Positions 24,886 through 36,771 of a stretch of DNA of 64,000 nucleotides are shown piece by piece (the first letter of the stretch is position 1; every line of letters begins with the position of its first letter). The position numbers were made by a program, and so were the translations under genes. The DNA lies in NCBI RefSeq assembly GCF_021531595.1, contig NZ_JADYUD010000001.1, positions 62,001-126,000 on the forward strand, in the 5' to 3' direction. This stretch comes from Fusobacterium perfoetens (GTDB taxonomy: Bacteria > Fusobacteriota > Fusobacteriia > Fusobacteriales > Fusobacteriaceae). The notes below the pieces were generated by a model, which was not told the DNA's origin, ran no database searches, and saw only the letters and a program-made list of their open reading frames with translations.

Positions 24886-25434
24886 ATGAAAATTACAGTA
24901 TTAGGAAGACACTTAGTAATAACAGATCCGATTAATGATTATGCAATCAAAAAGATGGAGAAACTGGACAAATATTTTGATAATTTAGGAGATATTACAG
25001 TTACTTTATCTGCAGTTAAATTAAAGAAAGGACCATCTCATACAGCGGAAGTAATAGCAAACGCTAATGGAAATATACTAAAAGCAGTATCAACAGAAAG
25101 TGATTTATATGTTGCCATAGATAAAGCTGCAAATGTACTTGAAGGACAAATTAAAAAATATAAAGAAAAATTAAGAGATAATAAAGATGTTGTGTCTCAT
25201 AGAAGTCTTAAATTTGATCCTGCTACTAACACAGTATCATCAGAAGCAACTAAAAAAGTTGTAAAAGTTGCTCTTGAAGCTAAACCTATGAATTTAGAAG
25301 AAGCAATTCTTCAGATGGAAGCATTAGGAAAAGACTTCTATGTATTCTTTAACTGCGATACAGAAGAAATGAATGTAGTTTACAAGAAAAGAAATGGAAA
25401 CTACGGACATGTTGAACCTACTTTAGAAAAATAA
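24886..25434 (+). CDS. hpf: Ribosome hibernation promoting factor, long form (HPF)
   Basis: The product has 182 residues. The N-terminal S30AE/RaiA-type domain (1 to about 100) binds the 30S decoding region. The C-terminal domain (about 125-182, KPMNLEEAILQMEALGKDF...FFNCDTEEMNVVYKR-like) mediates 100S dimer formation, as in Firmicutes. AAGGAGTGATG precedes the ATG. Leu codons are mostly TTA, as in rpsP, suggesting high expression. It is monocistronic, with a terminator at 25453. The 182 nt upstream hold no clear promoter match. Confidence 0.96.
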   Translation: MKITVLGRHLVITDPINDYAIKKMEKLDKYFDNLGDITVTLSAVKLKKGPSHTAEVIANANGNILKAVSTESDLYVAIDKAANVLEGQIKKYKEKLRDNKDVVSHRSLKFDPATNTVSSEATKKVVKVALEAKPMNLEEAILQMEALGKDFYVFFNCDTEEMNVVYKKRNGNYGHVEPTLEK

Positions 25435-25452
25435 AAAGTAATATAAATTTTT

Positions 25453-25482
25453 AAGGACAGTGTAAAAGCTGTCCTTTTTTAA
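25453..25482 (+). terminator. Intrinsic terminator after hpf
   Basis: The stem AAGGACAG/CTGTCCTT has an 8-nt loop and is followed by TTTT. Confidence 0.85.
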
Positions 25483-25513
25483 TTAAAAAAATATATCTAT
25501 AAATATTAAAAAA

Positions 25514-25522
25514 TGATATAAT
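25514..25522 (+). promoter_or_regulatory. Extended -10 promoter of the obg operon
   Basis: TGATATAAT (TG at 25514-25515, TATAAT at 25517-25522) lies 66 nt upstream of obg. There is no recognisable -35, as is common for extended -10 promoters. Confidence 0.6.
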
Positions 25523-25554
25523 ATTATGAGGCACTTCTGCCTATTTATATATAA

Positions 25555-26874
<1,320 letters not shown>

Positions 26875-26888
26875 GATAGGAGTGTTTT

Positions 26889-27797
26889 ATGAAAGGAATA
26901 GTTTTAGCAGGACCTACAGGAGTAGGAAAAACAGACCTGTCCCTTAAGCTTGCCAAACTTTTAAATGCAGATATAATTTCTTGTGATTCAGCTCAAGTCT
27001 ATAGAGAAATGAACATTGGAACTGCAAAAATAAGAGAAGAAGAGATGAAGGGAATAAAACATTACATGCTTGATGTAGTCCCTCCTATTGAAAAATATAG
27101 TGTTGGAGAATACCAAAGAGCAGTTGATAAAATATTAGCTGAAAAGGAAAAAGAGGGAAAAGCAGTTATTCTTACAGGAGGGACAGGACTTTATATCAAT
27201 TCTGTTGTAAATGGACTTTCTGCTCTTCCTGAAAGCAATCCTGAGCTTCGTGAAAAACTTATGAATCTTTCAGCAGAAGAACTTTATGAAAAACTTAAAG
27301 AATTAGATATTGAAGCAGCAGAAACAATTCATATGAATAATAAAAAAAGAGTTGAAAGGGCTGTGGAAGTATGCCTTATGACTGGAGAAAAATTTTCAGC
27401 TCTTTCAAAGCAGAATATAAAAAATAATAACTATGATTTTTTAAAAGTTTGTCTTACAAGAGATAGAGAAATTCTTTATCAAAGAATAGATAAAAGAGTT
27501 GATATAATGATGGAAGATGGACTTCTTTATGAAGTGGAAAATCTTTATAAAAAATATGGCTCTGAAACTCTAAGAAAAATTAATATCATAGGATATACCC
27601 AGCTGATAGATTATATAGAAGGAAAAATAACTCTTGAAAGGGCTGTGGAATTTATAAAAAGAGATTCTAGAAGATATGCCAAAAGACAAATGACATGGTT
27701 TAATAATGATGATGGATATTTGTGGTTTGATTTGGAAAATCAATCGGAAAATGATATATTAAAATCTATAATAGAGCATTATTCAATAGGTGTTTAA
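26889..27797 (+). CDS. miaA: tRNA dimethylallyltransferase MiaA
   Basis: The product has 302 residues. It adds a dimethylallyl group to A37 of tRNAs reading UNN codons. P-loop GPTGVGKT (about 7-14), then DSAQVYREMNIGTAK, LTGGTGLY and KRDSRRYAKRQMTWF are family signatures. The insertion domain between them is of normal length. AGGAGTG precedes the ATG, 14 nt after the obg stop. Confidence 0.97.
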   Translation: MKGIVLAGPTGVGKTDLSLKLAKLLNADIISCDSAQVYREMNIGTAKIREEEMKGIKHYMLDVVPPIEKYSVGEYQRAVDKILAEKEKEGKAVILTGGTGLYINSVVNGLSALPESNPELREKLMNLSAEELYEKLKELDIEAAETIHMNNKKRVERAVEVCLMTGEKFSALSKQNIKNNNYDFLKVCLTRDREILYQRIDKRVDIMMEDGLLYEVENLYKKYGSETLRKINIIGYTQLIDYIEGKITLERAVEFIKRDSRRYAKRQMTWFNNDDGYLWFDLENQSENDILKSIIEHYSIGV

Positions 27798-27862
27798 CAA
27801 GAATTAACTTGATAAAATAGATTTCTTATGGTATCATAAATCAAAGGTTTGTAGGAGAATTT

Positions 27863-28372
27863 ATGAAAAATAAAATAATAATTCTGCTGACTCTGATGTT
27901 ATTTATTTCATGTTCCAATATAAAAAAATCTGAAATAAATACAGAAAAAAAATATGAAATACTTTTAAACAACTGGGAATTAGAGAAACTTAATCTTATG
28001 CTTAACAGCAATGTAAACTCTGATGAAAACAAAATTGCAGAAAAATATAAAATTTTATTGCAGGAGAGAATAAAAGAAAAATCAGATTTGGAAAATCTAA
28101 TTAAAAATCTTAAATCTCAATTAAAAAGCAATAATTTTGAAAATATTGAAATGTATTTTAATGATAGTTTTGTAAATAGAAAAATTATCTCAGAACTTGT
28201 AAAAATAGATTTTTCAAAGATGAGAATAATGACTTCAAAACCAAAATTTCATAAAAACACAGCTGTTAATACAGTTGCTGTGATATTCAGAGATCAGGTT
28301 CAGTATTTTCAGTTTACTTATAAGTTGAGTAATAAAAAATGGAGTATAATAGAAATTAAAGATGGAAGGTGA
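27863..28372 (+). CDS. Hypothetical lipoprotein in the obg-rny gene run
   Basis: The product has 169 residues. The signal peptide MKNKIIILLTLMLFISC ends in a lipobox-like LFISC, so the mature protein should be lipid-anchored. Residues about 20-80 are helical and charged. The C-terminal part (FNDSFVNRKIISELVKIDFS ... VAVIFRDQVQYFQFTYKL) suggests a small alpha/beta domain. No family was recognised. GTAGGAG lies upstream. The next gene overlaps or abuts, so it is in the same transcript as miaA and the RsbW-like gene. Confidence 0.8.
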   Translation: MKNKIIILLTLMLFISCSNIKKSEINTEKKYEILLNNWELEKLNLMLNSNVNSDENKIAEKYKILLQERIKEKSDLENLIKNLKSQLKSNNFENIEMYFNDSFVNRKIISELVKIDFSKMRIMTSKPKFHKNTAVNTVAVIFRDQVQYFQFTYKLSNKKWSIIEIKDGR

Positions 28373-28376
28373 TATT

Positions 28377-28772
28377 TTGAATAAGAATGAGATAAAAATT
28401 CTCCTTTCTTCAGCTTTAGAAAATCTTTCTGTTATCAGAACATTAATCAGAACTTATTTAACTCTTCATAAAGTAGAAGAACGAAATATAATGGAGATTC
28501 TGACCATTACAGATGAACTGGCAACTAATGTTGTAGAGCATGGTTATCAGTACCAGCCAGGAGAGCTTATAATAACTATAGAAAAAGAGGGAAGTGTTAT
28601 AAAACTTGTGGTTGAAGATAACGGTGTTGGATTTGATGAAAGTAAAATGAGTAAAGAAGAAGGAGGAATGGGACTTCGTATTGCACGAAGTATGTCAGAT
28701 AGCTTCAAAATTGAGAAAAAAGTAAACGGAACAAAATTTAAGGTGGAGAAAAAAATAAAGGAGGTTTGTTAA
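28377..28772 (+). CDS. RsbW-like anti-sigma factor / GHKL serine-protein kinase
   Basis: The product has about 131 residues. ATPase motifs of the HATPase/RsbW class are seen: N box ITDELATNVVEHGY, G1 DNGVGFD and GGMGLRIARS (G2). Known relatives bind a sigma factor and phosphorylate a STAS antagonist. The start is chosen as TTG 28377, which has GGAAGGTGA a few bases upstream. An in-frame ATG at 28362 overlaps the previous gene and lacks a ribosome site. The STAS gene follows 6 nt downstream. No stress or sporulation sigma factor gene is nearby, so the target is unknown. Confidence 0.9.
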   Translation: MNKNEIKILLSSALENLSVIRTLIRTYLTLHKVEERNIMEILTITDELATNVVEHGYQYQPGELIITIEKEGSVIKLVVEDNGVGFDESKMSKEEGGMGLRIARSMSDSFKIEKKVNGTKFKVEKKIKEVC

Positions 28773-28778
28773 AACATT

Positions 28779-29132
28779 ATGGATACAAATTTTGATATAA
28801 TAGAAACAAGAAATGGTGATGTTGTAATAATGAAAGTTGAAGGGGAACTAGATGCACTTGTTGCTCCAAGACTTAAAGATAAAATCACAAAAGAAATGGA
28901 AAATGGAACAAAATATTTTGTTATAGATTTTGAAAATCTTGTACATATTAACAGTTTAGCTATGGGAATTTTAAGAGGAAAACTAAAACTAGTTAAAGAT
29001 ATGGGTGGAGATATTAAACTTGTGAAATTAAATGACCACATTAAAGGAATATTTGAAATGATAGGTCTTGATGAAATATTTGAAATATATGAGAGTGAAG
29101 AAGAAGCAGTAGAAAGCTATAATAAAATTTAA
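28779..29132 (+). CDS. STAS-domain anti-sigma factor antagonist (RsbV-like)
   Basis: The product has 117 residues. A single STAS domain is seen: [15 protein letters not shown] at the N-terminus and [14 protein letters not shown], in which the Ser lines up with the serine that RsbW kinases phosphorylate in RsbV/SpoIIAA. The usual DSSG is weakened to NSLA, but the acceptor Ser is kept. It follows the RsbW-like gene by 6 nt, so the two are predicted partners. Confidence 0.92.
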   Translation: MDTNFDIIETRNGDVVIMKVEGELDALVAPRLKDKITKEMENGTKYFVIDFENLVHINSLAMGILRGKLKLVKDMGGDIKLVKLNDHIKGIFEMIGLDEIFEIYESEEEAVESYNKI

Positions 29133-29149
29133 ATAAGGATGGATATGGT

Positions 29150-30715
29150 ATGAATTATATGATAGGAATAGGATTTGCAGTAATCGGATTCTGTATAGTA
29201 TTTGCAATGCTGTACAAGAAGTCTGTTATAGATAAAAAAATACAAGAACTTAGAGATACAGAAGATGAAAAATTAAAAGCTAAAATAAAAGCGAAAGAAA
29301 TAATAAAAAATGCTGAATCAGAAGCAATAATTCTTAAAAAAGATATAGAACTTAAAGCTAAAGAAACAGTTTATCAAATGAAAGAAGAAGCAGAAAAAGA
29401 AATAAAAATAGCTAAAAATGAAGTTTTACAAAAAGAATTAAGACTTACTAGAAAAGAAGAAAGTGTTGATAATAAACTTGAAAAAATAGAAGCTAAAACA
29501 ATAGAACTTGAAAAATCAAGAGAAGAACTTGAAAAGAAAACAGAAGAAGTTCAAGTTCTTATAGAAAAACAAGAAGTTGAACTTGAAAGAATATCAGAAT
29601 TATCTAAGTCTGAAGCAAAAGAAATGCTGATTTCTAAATTAAGAGATAGTCTTACACATGAAACAGCAGTTGCAATAAGAGAGTTTGAGGCAAAACTAAA
29701 AGAAACAAAAGAAGATATTTCAAAAAGAATCCTTTCAACAGTAATAGGAAAAGCTGCTTCTGAATATGTTGTAGACTCAACAGTAACAGTTGTAAATCTT
29801 CCTAATGATGAGATGAAAGGAAGAATAATTGGTAGAGAAGGAAGAAATATAAGAACTATAGAATCTCTTACTGGTGTAGATATCATAATTGATGATACTC
29901 CTGAAGCAGTAGTTTTATCAAGTTATGACGGAGTAAAAAGAGAAGTGGCAAGAAGAGCCATTGAAAAACTTATTTCAGATGGAAGAATTCATCCTGGAAA
30001 AATTGAAGAACTTGTAAATAAATCAAGAAAAGAAATAGAAAAAGATATCCTTGAAGCAGGAGAACAAGCTTTAATAGAAGTTGGAATTCAAGGAATGCAT
30101 CCAGAAATAGTAAAAACACTTGGAAGATTAAAATACAGAACAAGCTACGGTCAAAATGTACTTGTTCACTCAATAGAAGTTGCAAGGCTTGCAGCTAATC
30201 TTGCAGCAGAACTTGGAGCAGATGCTCAGCTTGCTAAAAGAGGAGGACTTTTACACGATATAGGTAAGGTCTTAGATCACGAAATAGAGTCTTCACATGC
30301 TCTTATAGGAGGAGAGTTCTTAAAGAAATTTGGAGAACATGAAGATGTAATAAATGCTGTAATGGCTCACCATAATGAAGTAGAATATTCTACTGTAGAA
30401 TCAGTTCTTGTACAAGCAGCAGATGCTGTATCAGCATCAAGACCTGGAGCAAGAATGGAAACATTATCATCTTACTTAAAGAGACTTGCTTCTCTTGAAG
30501 AAATTGCTAAATCATTTAAAGGAGTTGAATCTTCTTATGCAATTCAAGCAGGAAGAGAAATAAGAATCATAATTAATCCTGATGTTGTAAGTGATGATGA
30601 AGCAGCTGTAATGGCAAGAGATGTAGCTAAAAAAATAGAGGAAACTATGCAGTATCCTGGACAAATAAAAGTTACAATCTTAAGAGAAACAAGAGCTACA
30701 GAATATGCAAAATAG
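29150..30715 (+). CDS. rny: Ribonuclease Y
   Basis: The product has 521 residues, the standard length. It has an N-terminal membrane anchor (about 2-22), a long coiled coil (about 30-200, rich in Glu/Lys), a KH domain ([21 protein letters not shown] at about 225-245) and an HD domain with [10 protein letters not shown] and MAHHNEVE. This membrane-bound endonuclease starts mRNA decay in Firmicutes and related bacteria. A terminator follows, then ymdB, the same neighbour as in Bacillus. Confidence 0.98.
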   Translation: MNYMIGIGFAVIGFCIVFAMLYKKSVIDKKIQELRDTEDEKLKAKIKAKEIIKNAESEAIILKKDIELKAKETVYQMKEEAEKEIKIAKNEVLQKELRLTRKEESVDNKLEKIEAKTIELEKSREELEKKTEEVQVLIEKQEVELERISELSKSEAKEMLISKLRDSLTHETAVAIREFEAKLKETKEDISKRILSTVIGKAASEYVVDSTVTVVNLPNDEMKGRIIGREGRNIRTIESLTGVDIIIDDTPEAVVLSSYDGVKREVARRAIEKLISDGRIHPGKIEELVNKSRKEIEKDILEAGEQALIEVGIQGMHPEIVKTLGRLKYRTSYGQNVLVHSIEVARLAANLAAELGADAQLAKRGGLLHDIGKVLDHEIESSHALIGGEFLKKFGEHEDVINAVMAHHNEVEYSTVESVLVQAADAVSASRPGARMETLSSYLKRLASLEEIAKSFKGVESSYAIQAGREIRIIINPDVVSDDEAAVMARDVAKKIEETMQYPGQIKVTILRETRATEYAK

Positions 30716-30740
30716 AAAATAAACTGTCAAGGCAGATACA

Positions 30741-30775
30741 AACGGTGTGGATTTTCCATACCGTTTTCTTTTATA
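30741..30775 (+). terminator. Intrinsic terminator after rny
   Basis: The 10-bp stem AACGGTGTGG/CCATACCGTT (one G-T pair) has an ATTTT loop and is followed by TTCTTTT. Confidence 0.75.
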
Positions 30776-30826
30776 GAAAAATTATTTTGAGATTTAGTTA
30801 TGTAACTTTTATTTTAATGGAAAAAA

Positions 30827-30835
30827 TGATATAAT
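30827..30835 (+). promoter_or_regulatory. Extended -10 promoter of ymdB operon
   Basis: TGATATAAT (TATAAT at 30830-30835) lies about 74 nt upstream of ymdB. It has the same nine bases as upstream of obg and tex. Confidence 0.6.
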
Positions 30836-30908
30836 TATTAAGGTTTTAAATAAAAGTATAAATTTTTAAATTAAGAATAATAAAAGTAAAACAGAAAGAG
30901 AGAATATT

Positions 30909-31703
30909 ATGAAAGTATTAGTAGTTGGAGATGTGGTTGGAAATCCAGGAAGAAAAACTTTATATGCATATCTTGAGAAAATGAGAGATAAGTACGATTT
31001 TATAGTTGTAAATGGAGAAAATGCTGCGGGAGGATTTGGTATTACAACTAAAATAGCAGATGAGTTTTTTGATAAAAAAATAGATGTCATAACAAGTGGA
31101 AATCATATTTGGGACAAGAAAGAAATATACACATATCTAGAAGGTTCAGATAGAATCTTAAGACCTATTAATTATCCAAAAGGAACAACTCCAGGTAAAG
31201 GATATACAATAGTTGAAAGTAAAAGAGGAGTAAAAGTTGGGGTTATTTCAGCTCAAGGAAGAGTATTTATGCCTCCTATTGACTGTCCTTTTGAAAGAAT
31301 ATCTGAAGTTATTGATGAAATAAGAAAGCAATGTAAAATAATAATAGTTGATTTTCATGCAGAAGCTACATCAGAAAAAATTGCTCTTGGAAAATATCTT
31401 GATGGGAAAATTTCTCTGTTATATGGAACTCATACTCATGTGCAGACAGCAGATGAGAAAATTTTTCTTGAAGGAACAGGATATATTTCAGATGTGGGAA
31501 TGACAGGATCAGACAGTGGTATTATAGGAATGTCTGCTGAAGTAGTTATTCCAAAATTTATTACAGCACTTCCTCAAAGATTTGAAGTGGCTGAGGGAAA
31601 TGAAAGATTCAATGGACTTTCAGTTGTTATAGACGAAGAAACAGGTGAATGCGAAAGTATAGAAAGAATCAACCTGTCTCTTAAACAGATAGAAATATTA
31701 TAA
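30909..31703 (+). CDS. ymdB: YmdB-family metallophosphoesterase (2',3'-cNMP phosphodiesterase type)
   Basis: The product has 264 residues. The metal-binding motifs are ordered as in the family: GDVVGNPGRK, VNGENAAGGFG, SGNHIWDKKE, DFHAEATSEK and GTHTHVQTAD. YmdB of Bacillus hydrolyses cyclic nucleotides and influences biofilm and RNA metabolism. It is the classic downstream neighbour of rny. The prmA start lies 12 nt after its stop. Confidence 0.94.
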   Translation: MKVLVVGDVVGNPGRKTLYAYLEKMRDKYDFIVVNGENAAGGFGITTKIADEFFDKKIDVITSGNHIWDKKEIYTYLEGSDRILRPINYPKGTTPGKGYTIVESKRGVKVGVISAQGRVFMPPIDCPFERISEVIDEIRKQCKIIIVDFHAEATSEKIALGKYLDGKISLLYGTHTHVQTADEKIFLEGTGYISDVGMTGSDSGIIGMSAEVVIPKFITALPQRFEVAEGNERFNGLSVVIDEETGECESIERINLSLKQIEIL

Positions 31704-31715
31704 GAGGTGGCTTTT

Positions 31716-32645
31716 ATGAAAGTAATGGAGATAAAAGTAATTTTTGAAAGTGATGATATAGAAAAAGCAAAAAAGGAAATAGGAGATATTTTTTATGATT
31801 TTGGAGCTACAGGTTTAAAAATAGAAGAGCCTATGACTCATAAAAATTCTCTTGATTATTATAAAAATGAAAAAGATTTTCTTATGGTAGATCATGCAGT
31901 TTCAGCATATTTTCCTATGAATATATATGCTGAAAGAAGAAAACAAGCGATATTAAAAAGATTTGAAGAAACTTTTTCAGAGAGAGAAGACCTTGTTTAT
32001 ACAATAGATTTTTATGATTATGAGGAAGAAGATTATCAAAACAGCTGGAAAAAATATTTCTATACTCAGAAAATAAGTGAAAGATTTGTAGTAAAACCTA
32101 CATGGAGAGAATATGAACCTCTTGAAGATGAACTTGTAATAGAAATAGATCCAGGAAGAGCATTTGGAACAGGAACTCACCCAACAACATCTCTTTGTAT
32201 AAAACTTATGGAAGAAAATATAAAAGAGGGAAATACAGTTATAGATGTTGGAACAGGTTCAGGAATTCTTATGGTTGCTGCAGAGAAACTTGGTGCAGGA
32301 AAAATTATAGGAACAGATATAGATCCAATGGCTGTTGAAGTTGCAGAAGAAAATCTTCTTTTAAATAAAGTTGATATGGAAAAAGCAAAGGCTTATGCAG
32401 GAGATCTTGTAACAGTAGTTAAAGATGAAAAATTTGATGTTGTAGTTGCAAATATTCTAGCAGATGTTCTTCTTATTCTGCTTAAAGATATTTCAAGAGT
32501 TGTAAAAAAAGATGGGCTTGTTATATTTTCAGGTATTATAGAAGATAAACTTGAAGAGATGAAAAAAGAAATAGAAAATGTTGGACTTGAAATTCTTGAA
32601 ATAAAAGCAGATAAAGAGTGGAGAGCAATACTTATGAAAGCATAA
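31716..32645 (+). CDS. prmA: Ribosomal protein L11 methyltransferase
   Basis: The product has 309 residues from ATG 31716, which has GAGGTGG upstream. GTG 31707 would sit inside that ribosome site. It trimethylates ribosomal protein L11 using S-adenosylmethionine. The SAM motif is DVGTGSGILMVAAEKLGA, followed by GTDIDPMAVEVA and VVANILADVL. The upstream DPGRAFGTGTHPTT is a strong family signature. It shares an operon with ymdB, cmk and waaA. Confidence 0.95.
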   Translation: MKVMEIKVIFESDDIEKAKKEIGDIFYDFGATGLKIEEPMTHKNSLDYYKNEKDFLMVDHAVSAYFPMNIYAERRKQAILKRFEETFSEREDLVYTIDFYDYEEEDYQNSWKKYFYTQKISERFVVKPTWREYEPLEDELVIEIDPGRAFGTGTHPTTSLCIKLMEENIKEGNTVIDVGTGSGILMVAAEKLGAGKIIGTDIDPMAVEVAEENLLLNKVDMEKAKAYAGDLVTVVKDEKFDVVVANILADVLLILLKDISRVVKKDGLVIFSGIIEDKLEEMKKEIENVGLEILEIKADKEWRAILMKA

Positions 32646-32662
32646 TAAAGGGGGAATAAATT

Positions 32663-33325
32663 ATGAGAAACTTTATAATGGCAATAGATGGACCTGCAGG
32701 AAGTGGAAAAAGTACAATAGCAAAAATTCTTGCAGAAAGACATAATCTTACATATCTTGATACAGGAGCAATGTACAGAATGGTAGCTCTTTATTTCTTT
32801 GAAAATAATGTTGATCTTGATAATGATATGGAAGTAAAGCTTAATCTTGATAAAATAAAAATGGATATAGAAAAAGATAAGTTTATACTAAATGGAAAAG
32901 ATGTTTCTAAAGATATAAGAACACCAAGAGTGAGCGGACTTGTTTCTTTTGTTGCAAGAATAAAAAGAGTGAGAGAAAAATTAGTAGAACTTCAAAGAGA
33001 AATAAGCAACGGAAAAAATGTTGTTCTTGATGGAAGAGATATAGGAACAGTTGTATTTCCTAATGCTGCTTTAAAAATATTTCTTGTAGCTTCTCCTGAA
33101 GAAAGAGCTAAAAGAAGAATGAAAGAATATGAAGAAAAAGGAATGAAAGAAGACTTTGAAGCTGTTCTTGCAAACATAAAAGAAAGAGATATGATTGATT
33201 CAACAAGAGAAGAAGGGCCTCTAAAAAAAGCTTATGATGCAGTAGAGATTGATACAAGTTTTATGACAATAGATGAAGTATCTGAAGAAATAAGCAGACT
33301 TGTAAAAGAAAAAATAGGTGAATAA
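32663..33325 (+). CDS. cmk: Cytidylate kinase
   Basis: The product has 220 residues. It phosphorylates CMP/dCMP with ATP. The P-loop DGPAGSGKST is at about 9-18, followed by LDTGAMYR and DGRDIGTVVFPNA. The lid region is RAKRRMKEYEEKG. The waaA ATG begins one base after its stop. Confidence 0.97.
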   Translation: MRNFIMAIDGPAGSGKSTIAKILAERHNLTYLDTGAMYRMVALYFFENNVDLDNDMEVKLNLDKIKMDIEKDKFILNGKDVSKDIRTPRVSGLVSFVARIKRVREKLVELQREISNGKNVVLDGRDIGTVVFPNAALKIFLVASPEERAKRRMKEYEEKGMKEDFEAVLANIKERDMIDSTREEGPLKKAYDAVEIDTSFMTIDEVSEEISRLVKEKIGE

Positions 33326-33326
33326 T

Positions 33327-34559
33327 ATGATTTATAACTTACTTAGAGTTCTGATATGGATTCCATTGAAAATAGTGATGATTTTTAGTTCTAAAAAAAG
33401 AAAATTTATAGAAAAAAGGCTTAATCAAGATTTTGAATTTTTAAAATCAGACAAACCTTATATTTGGCTTCATTGCTCGTCAGTGGGAGAGATTAATCTT
33501 TCAGATGCTCTTATAAAAAAGCTTCTTGCTGAAAGAAATGAAAATATTTTAATCAGTACTTTTACAGATACAGGATATGAAACAGCACAGAATAAATATT
33601 CAAAGGAAGAGAGAATAAAAAGAATATATTTTCCTTTAGATTGTAACGCAGAAATTAGAAAAATCTTAAGAAGAATAGATTTAAAACTTCTTATTTTAAT
33701 AGAAACAGAAATATGGCCTAATTTAATAAAACTTGCTCATAAAAAAGGAAAAGTAATTCTTGTAAATGGAAGAATTTCAGATAAAAGTTTTGGAAAATAT
33801 ATGAAATTCAGAAGAATTTTAAAGAAAACTCTTGAAAAGATTGATGGATTTTATATGCAGACAGAAATTGACTGTGGAAGAATAGCAGCCATAGGTGCTG
33901 ATTCTGAAAAAATAACAGCAGCTGGAAATTTGAAATTTGATATAGAACTTCAAAATTATTCTGAGGAAGAAAAAAATGAACTTAAGGAAACTATTTTTTC
34001 TGATGGAAGAAAAATTTTTGTTGCAGGAAGTACAAGAACAGGTGAAGATGAAATTATAATAGATGCTTTTTCACATCTTAGAGATTATATGCTTGTTATA
34101 GTTCCAAGACATCTTGAAAGAATGGAAAAAATAGAAGAAATTATAAGAAAGAAAAATTTTTCTTATGTAAAATACAGTGAATATCTTGAAGGAAAAGGGA
34201 AAAAGGCAGATATAGTTTTAGTTGATAAAATGGGAGTTCTTAGAAAATTTTATTCAATAAGCAATGCAGCTTTTGTAGGAGGAACTCTTGTAAATATAGG
34301 AGGGCATAGTCTTTTAGAGCCTTTGTTTTATAGAAAAACTCCTATTTTTGGAAAATATCTTCAAAATGTAAAAGATATAGCTGAAGAAATCTTAAAAAGA
34401 GGAATAGGATTTAAAGCTGATAATAGTGAAGATATAGCTGTTTCTATTGGAGAAATAGATAACGGGCATATAAAAAATGAGGAAATAGAAAAATTTTTTA
34501 CAGCAAATAAAAATGCTGTTCAAAGAATAGCAGATGAAATAGACAGATTAATTAAATAA
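33327..34559 (+). CDS. waaA: 3-deoxy-D-manno-octulosonic acid (Kdo) transferase
   Basis: The product has 410 residues from ATG 33327, with AGGTGA overlapping the end of cmk. It transfers Kdo from CMP-Kdo to lipid A on the inner face of the inner membrane. An N-terminal membrane helix (about 5-22) is followed by WLHCSSVGEINLS, with the acidic catalytic residue, and LILIETEIWPNLI. The C-terminal GT-B half contains GGTLVNIGGHSLLEP. Its presence shows that the cell makes lipopolysaccharide. Confidence 0.95.
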   Translation: MIYNLLRVLIWIPLKIVMIFSSKKRKFIEKRLNQDFEFLKSDKPYIWLHCSSVGEINLSDALIKKLLAERNENILISTFTDTGYETAQNKYSKEERIKRIYFPLDCNAEIRKILRRIDLKLLILIETEIWPNLIKLAHKKGKVILVNGRISDKSFGKYMKFRRILKKTLEKIDGFYMQTEIDCGRIAAIGADSEKITAAGNLKFDIELQNYSEEEKNELKETIFSDGRKIFVAGSTRTGEDEIIIDAFSHLRDYMLVIVPRHLERMEKIEEIIRKKNFSYVKYSEYLEGKGKKADIVLVDKMGVLRKFYSISNAAFVGGTLVNIGGHSLLEPLFYRKTPIFGKYLQNVKDIAEEILKRGIGFKADNSEDIAVSIGEIDNGHIKNEEIEKFFTANKNAVQRIADEIDRLIK

Positions 34560-34588
34560 TTTTAATATAGACGGAGGAATTAAACTTA

Positions 34589-35290
34589 ATGATAAAATTA
34601 GATGAAAATGATGATTTCTGGAAACACTTTTTTAAACATCCTAAAAAAGCATACAATCCTTATATGGAAAGACTTAAAGAATTTCCTGAATATATAATGT
34701 ATGATAAAGAAATAATGGATTCTTATAAGGGAAGATGGAAAGAATATTTTAAAAATGATAATCCTATATATGTAGAAATAGGTTCAGGAAGTGGAAATTT
34801 TGCTCTTGGAATGTGTGAAAAATATAAGGATAGAAATCATATAGCTCTTGAACTTAGATTTAAAAGACTTCATTCATCAGCAAGAAAATCTAAGAAATTA
34901 AATCTTTCAAATGTTTTATTTATAAGAAGATTTGGAGAAGAACTTCCAGAATTTCTTGGAGAGTGTGAGATTTCAGGATTATATATCAATTTTCCAGACC
35001 CTTGGGAGGGAAATGAAAAAAACAGAATTATTCAAGAAAGTCTTTTCTCAAGTTTAGATAAGGTTTTAAGAGTAGGTGGTAAATTATTTTTTAAAACAGA
35101 CCATGACAAGTACTATGAAGATGTGATACAATTAAGCGGAAATTTAGAAAATTACAAGCTGGTGTATCATACTCCTGATCTGCATAACAGTGAGAAAGCT
35201 GAAGATAATGTATTGACAGAGTTTGAGCAGTTGTTTCTTAATAAATTCCAAAAAAATATTAATTATATAGAAATTGAAAAAATAAAATAA
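34589..35290 (+). CDS. trmB: tRNA (guanine-N7-)-methyltransferase
   Basis: The product has 233 residues. It methylates G46 in the tRNA variable loop. The SAM site VEIGSGSGNFALGM and the family signature YINFPDPWEGNEKNR are clear. GGAGGAATT precedes the ATG, 29 nt after waaA. Confidence 0.95.
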   Translation: MIKLDENDDFWKHFFKHPKKAYNPYMERLKEFPEYIMYDKEIMDSYKGRWKEYFKNDNPIYVEIGSGSGNFALGMCEKYKDRNHIALELRFKRLHSSARKSKKLNLSNVLFIRRFGEELPEFLGECEISGLYINFPDPWEGNEKNRIIQESLFSSLDKVLRVGGKLFFKTDHDKYYEDVIQLSGNLENYKLVYHTPDLHNSEKAEDNVLTEFEQLFLNKFQKNINYIEIEKIK

Positions 35291-35329
35291 CTTTTTCTAT
35301 ATTATTCCATAGAAATTAAATTTTTTTAG

Positions 35330-36619
<1,290 letters not shown>

Positions 36620-36630
36620 TAAAAAATTTA

Positions 36631-36668
36631 AAAGGGGCTTATGCATATGCAAAAGTCCCTTTACTTTT
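36631..36668 (+). terminator. Intrinsic terminator after purA
   Basis: The stem AAAGGGGCTT/AAGTCCCTTT (one G-T pair) has a 12-nt loop and is followed by TACTTTT. Confidence 0.75.
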
Positions 36669-36771
36669 ATATTAAAGAAAAAAGAATATAGACAAAAAGA
36701 AGATAAAAGATTAAAATATGTTAGAACTTTAAATGGTTATGGGATTAAAATTGATAGGAGGCATATTAATT

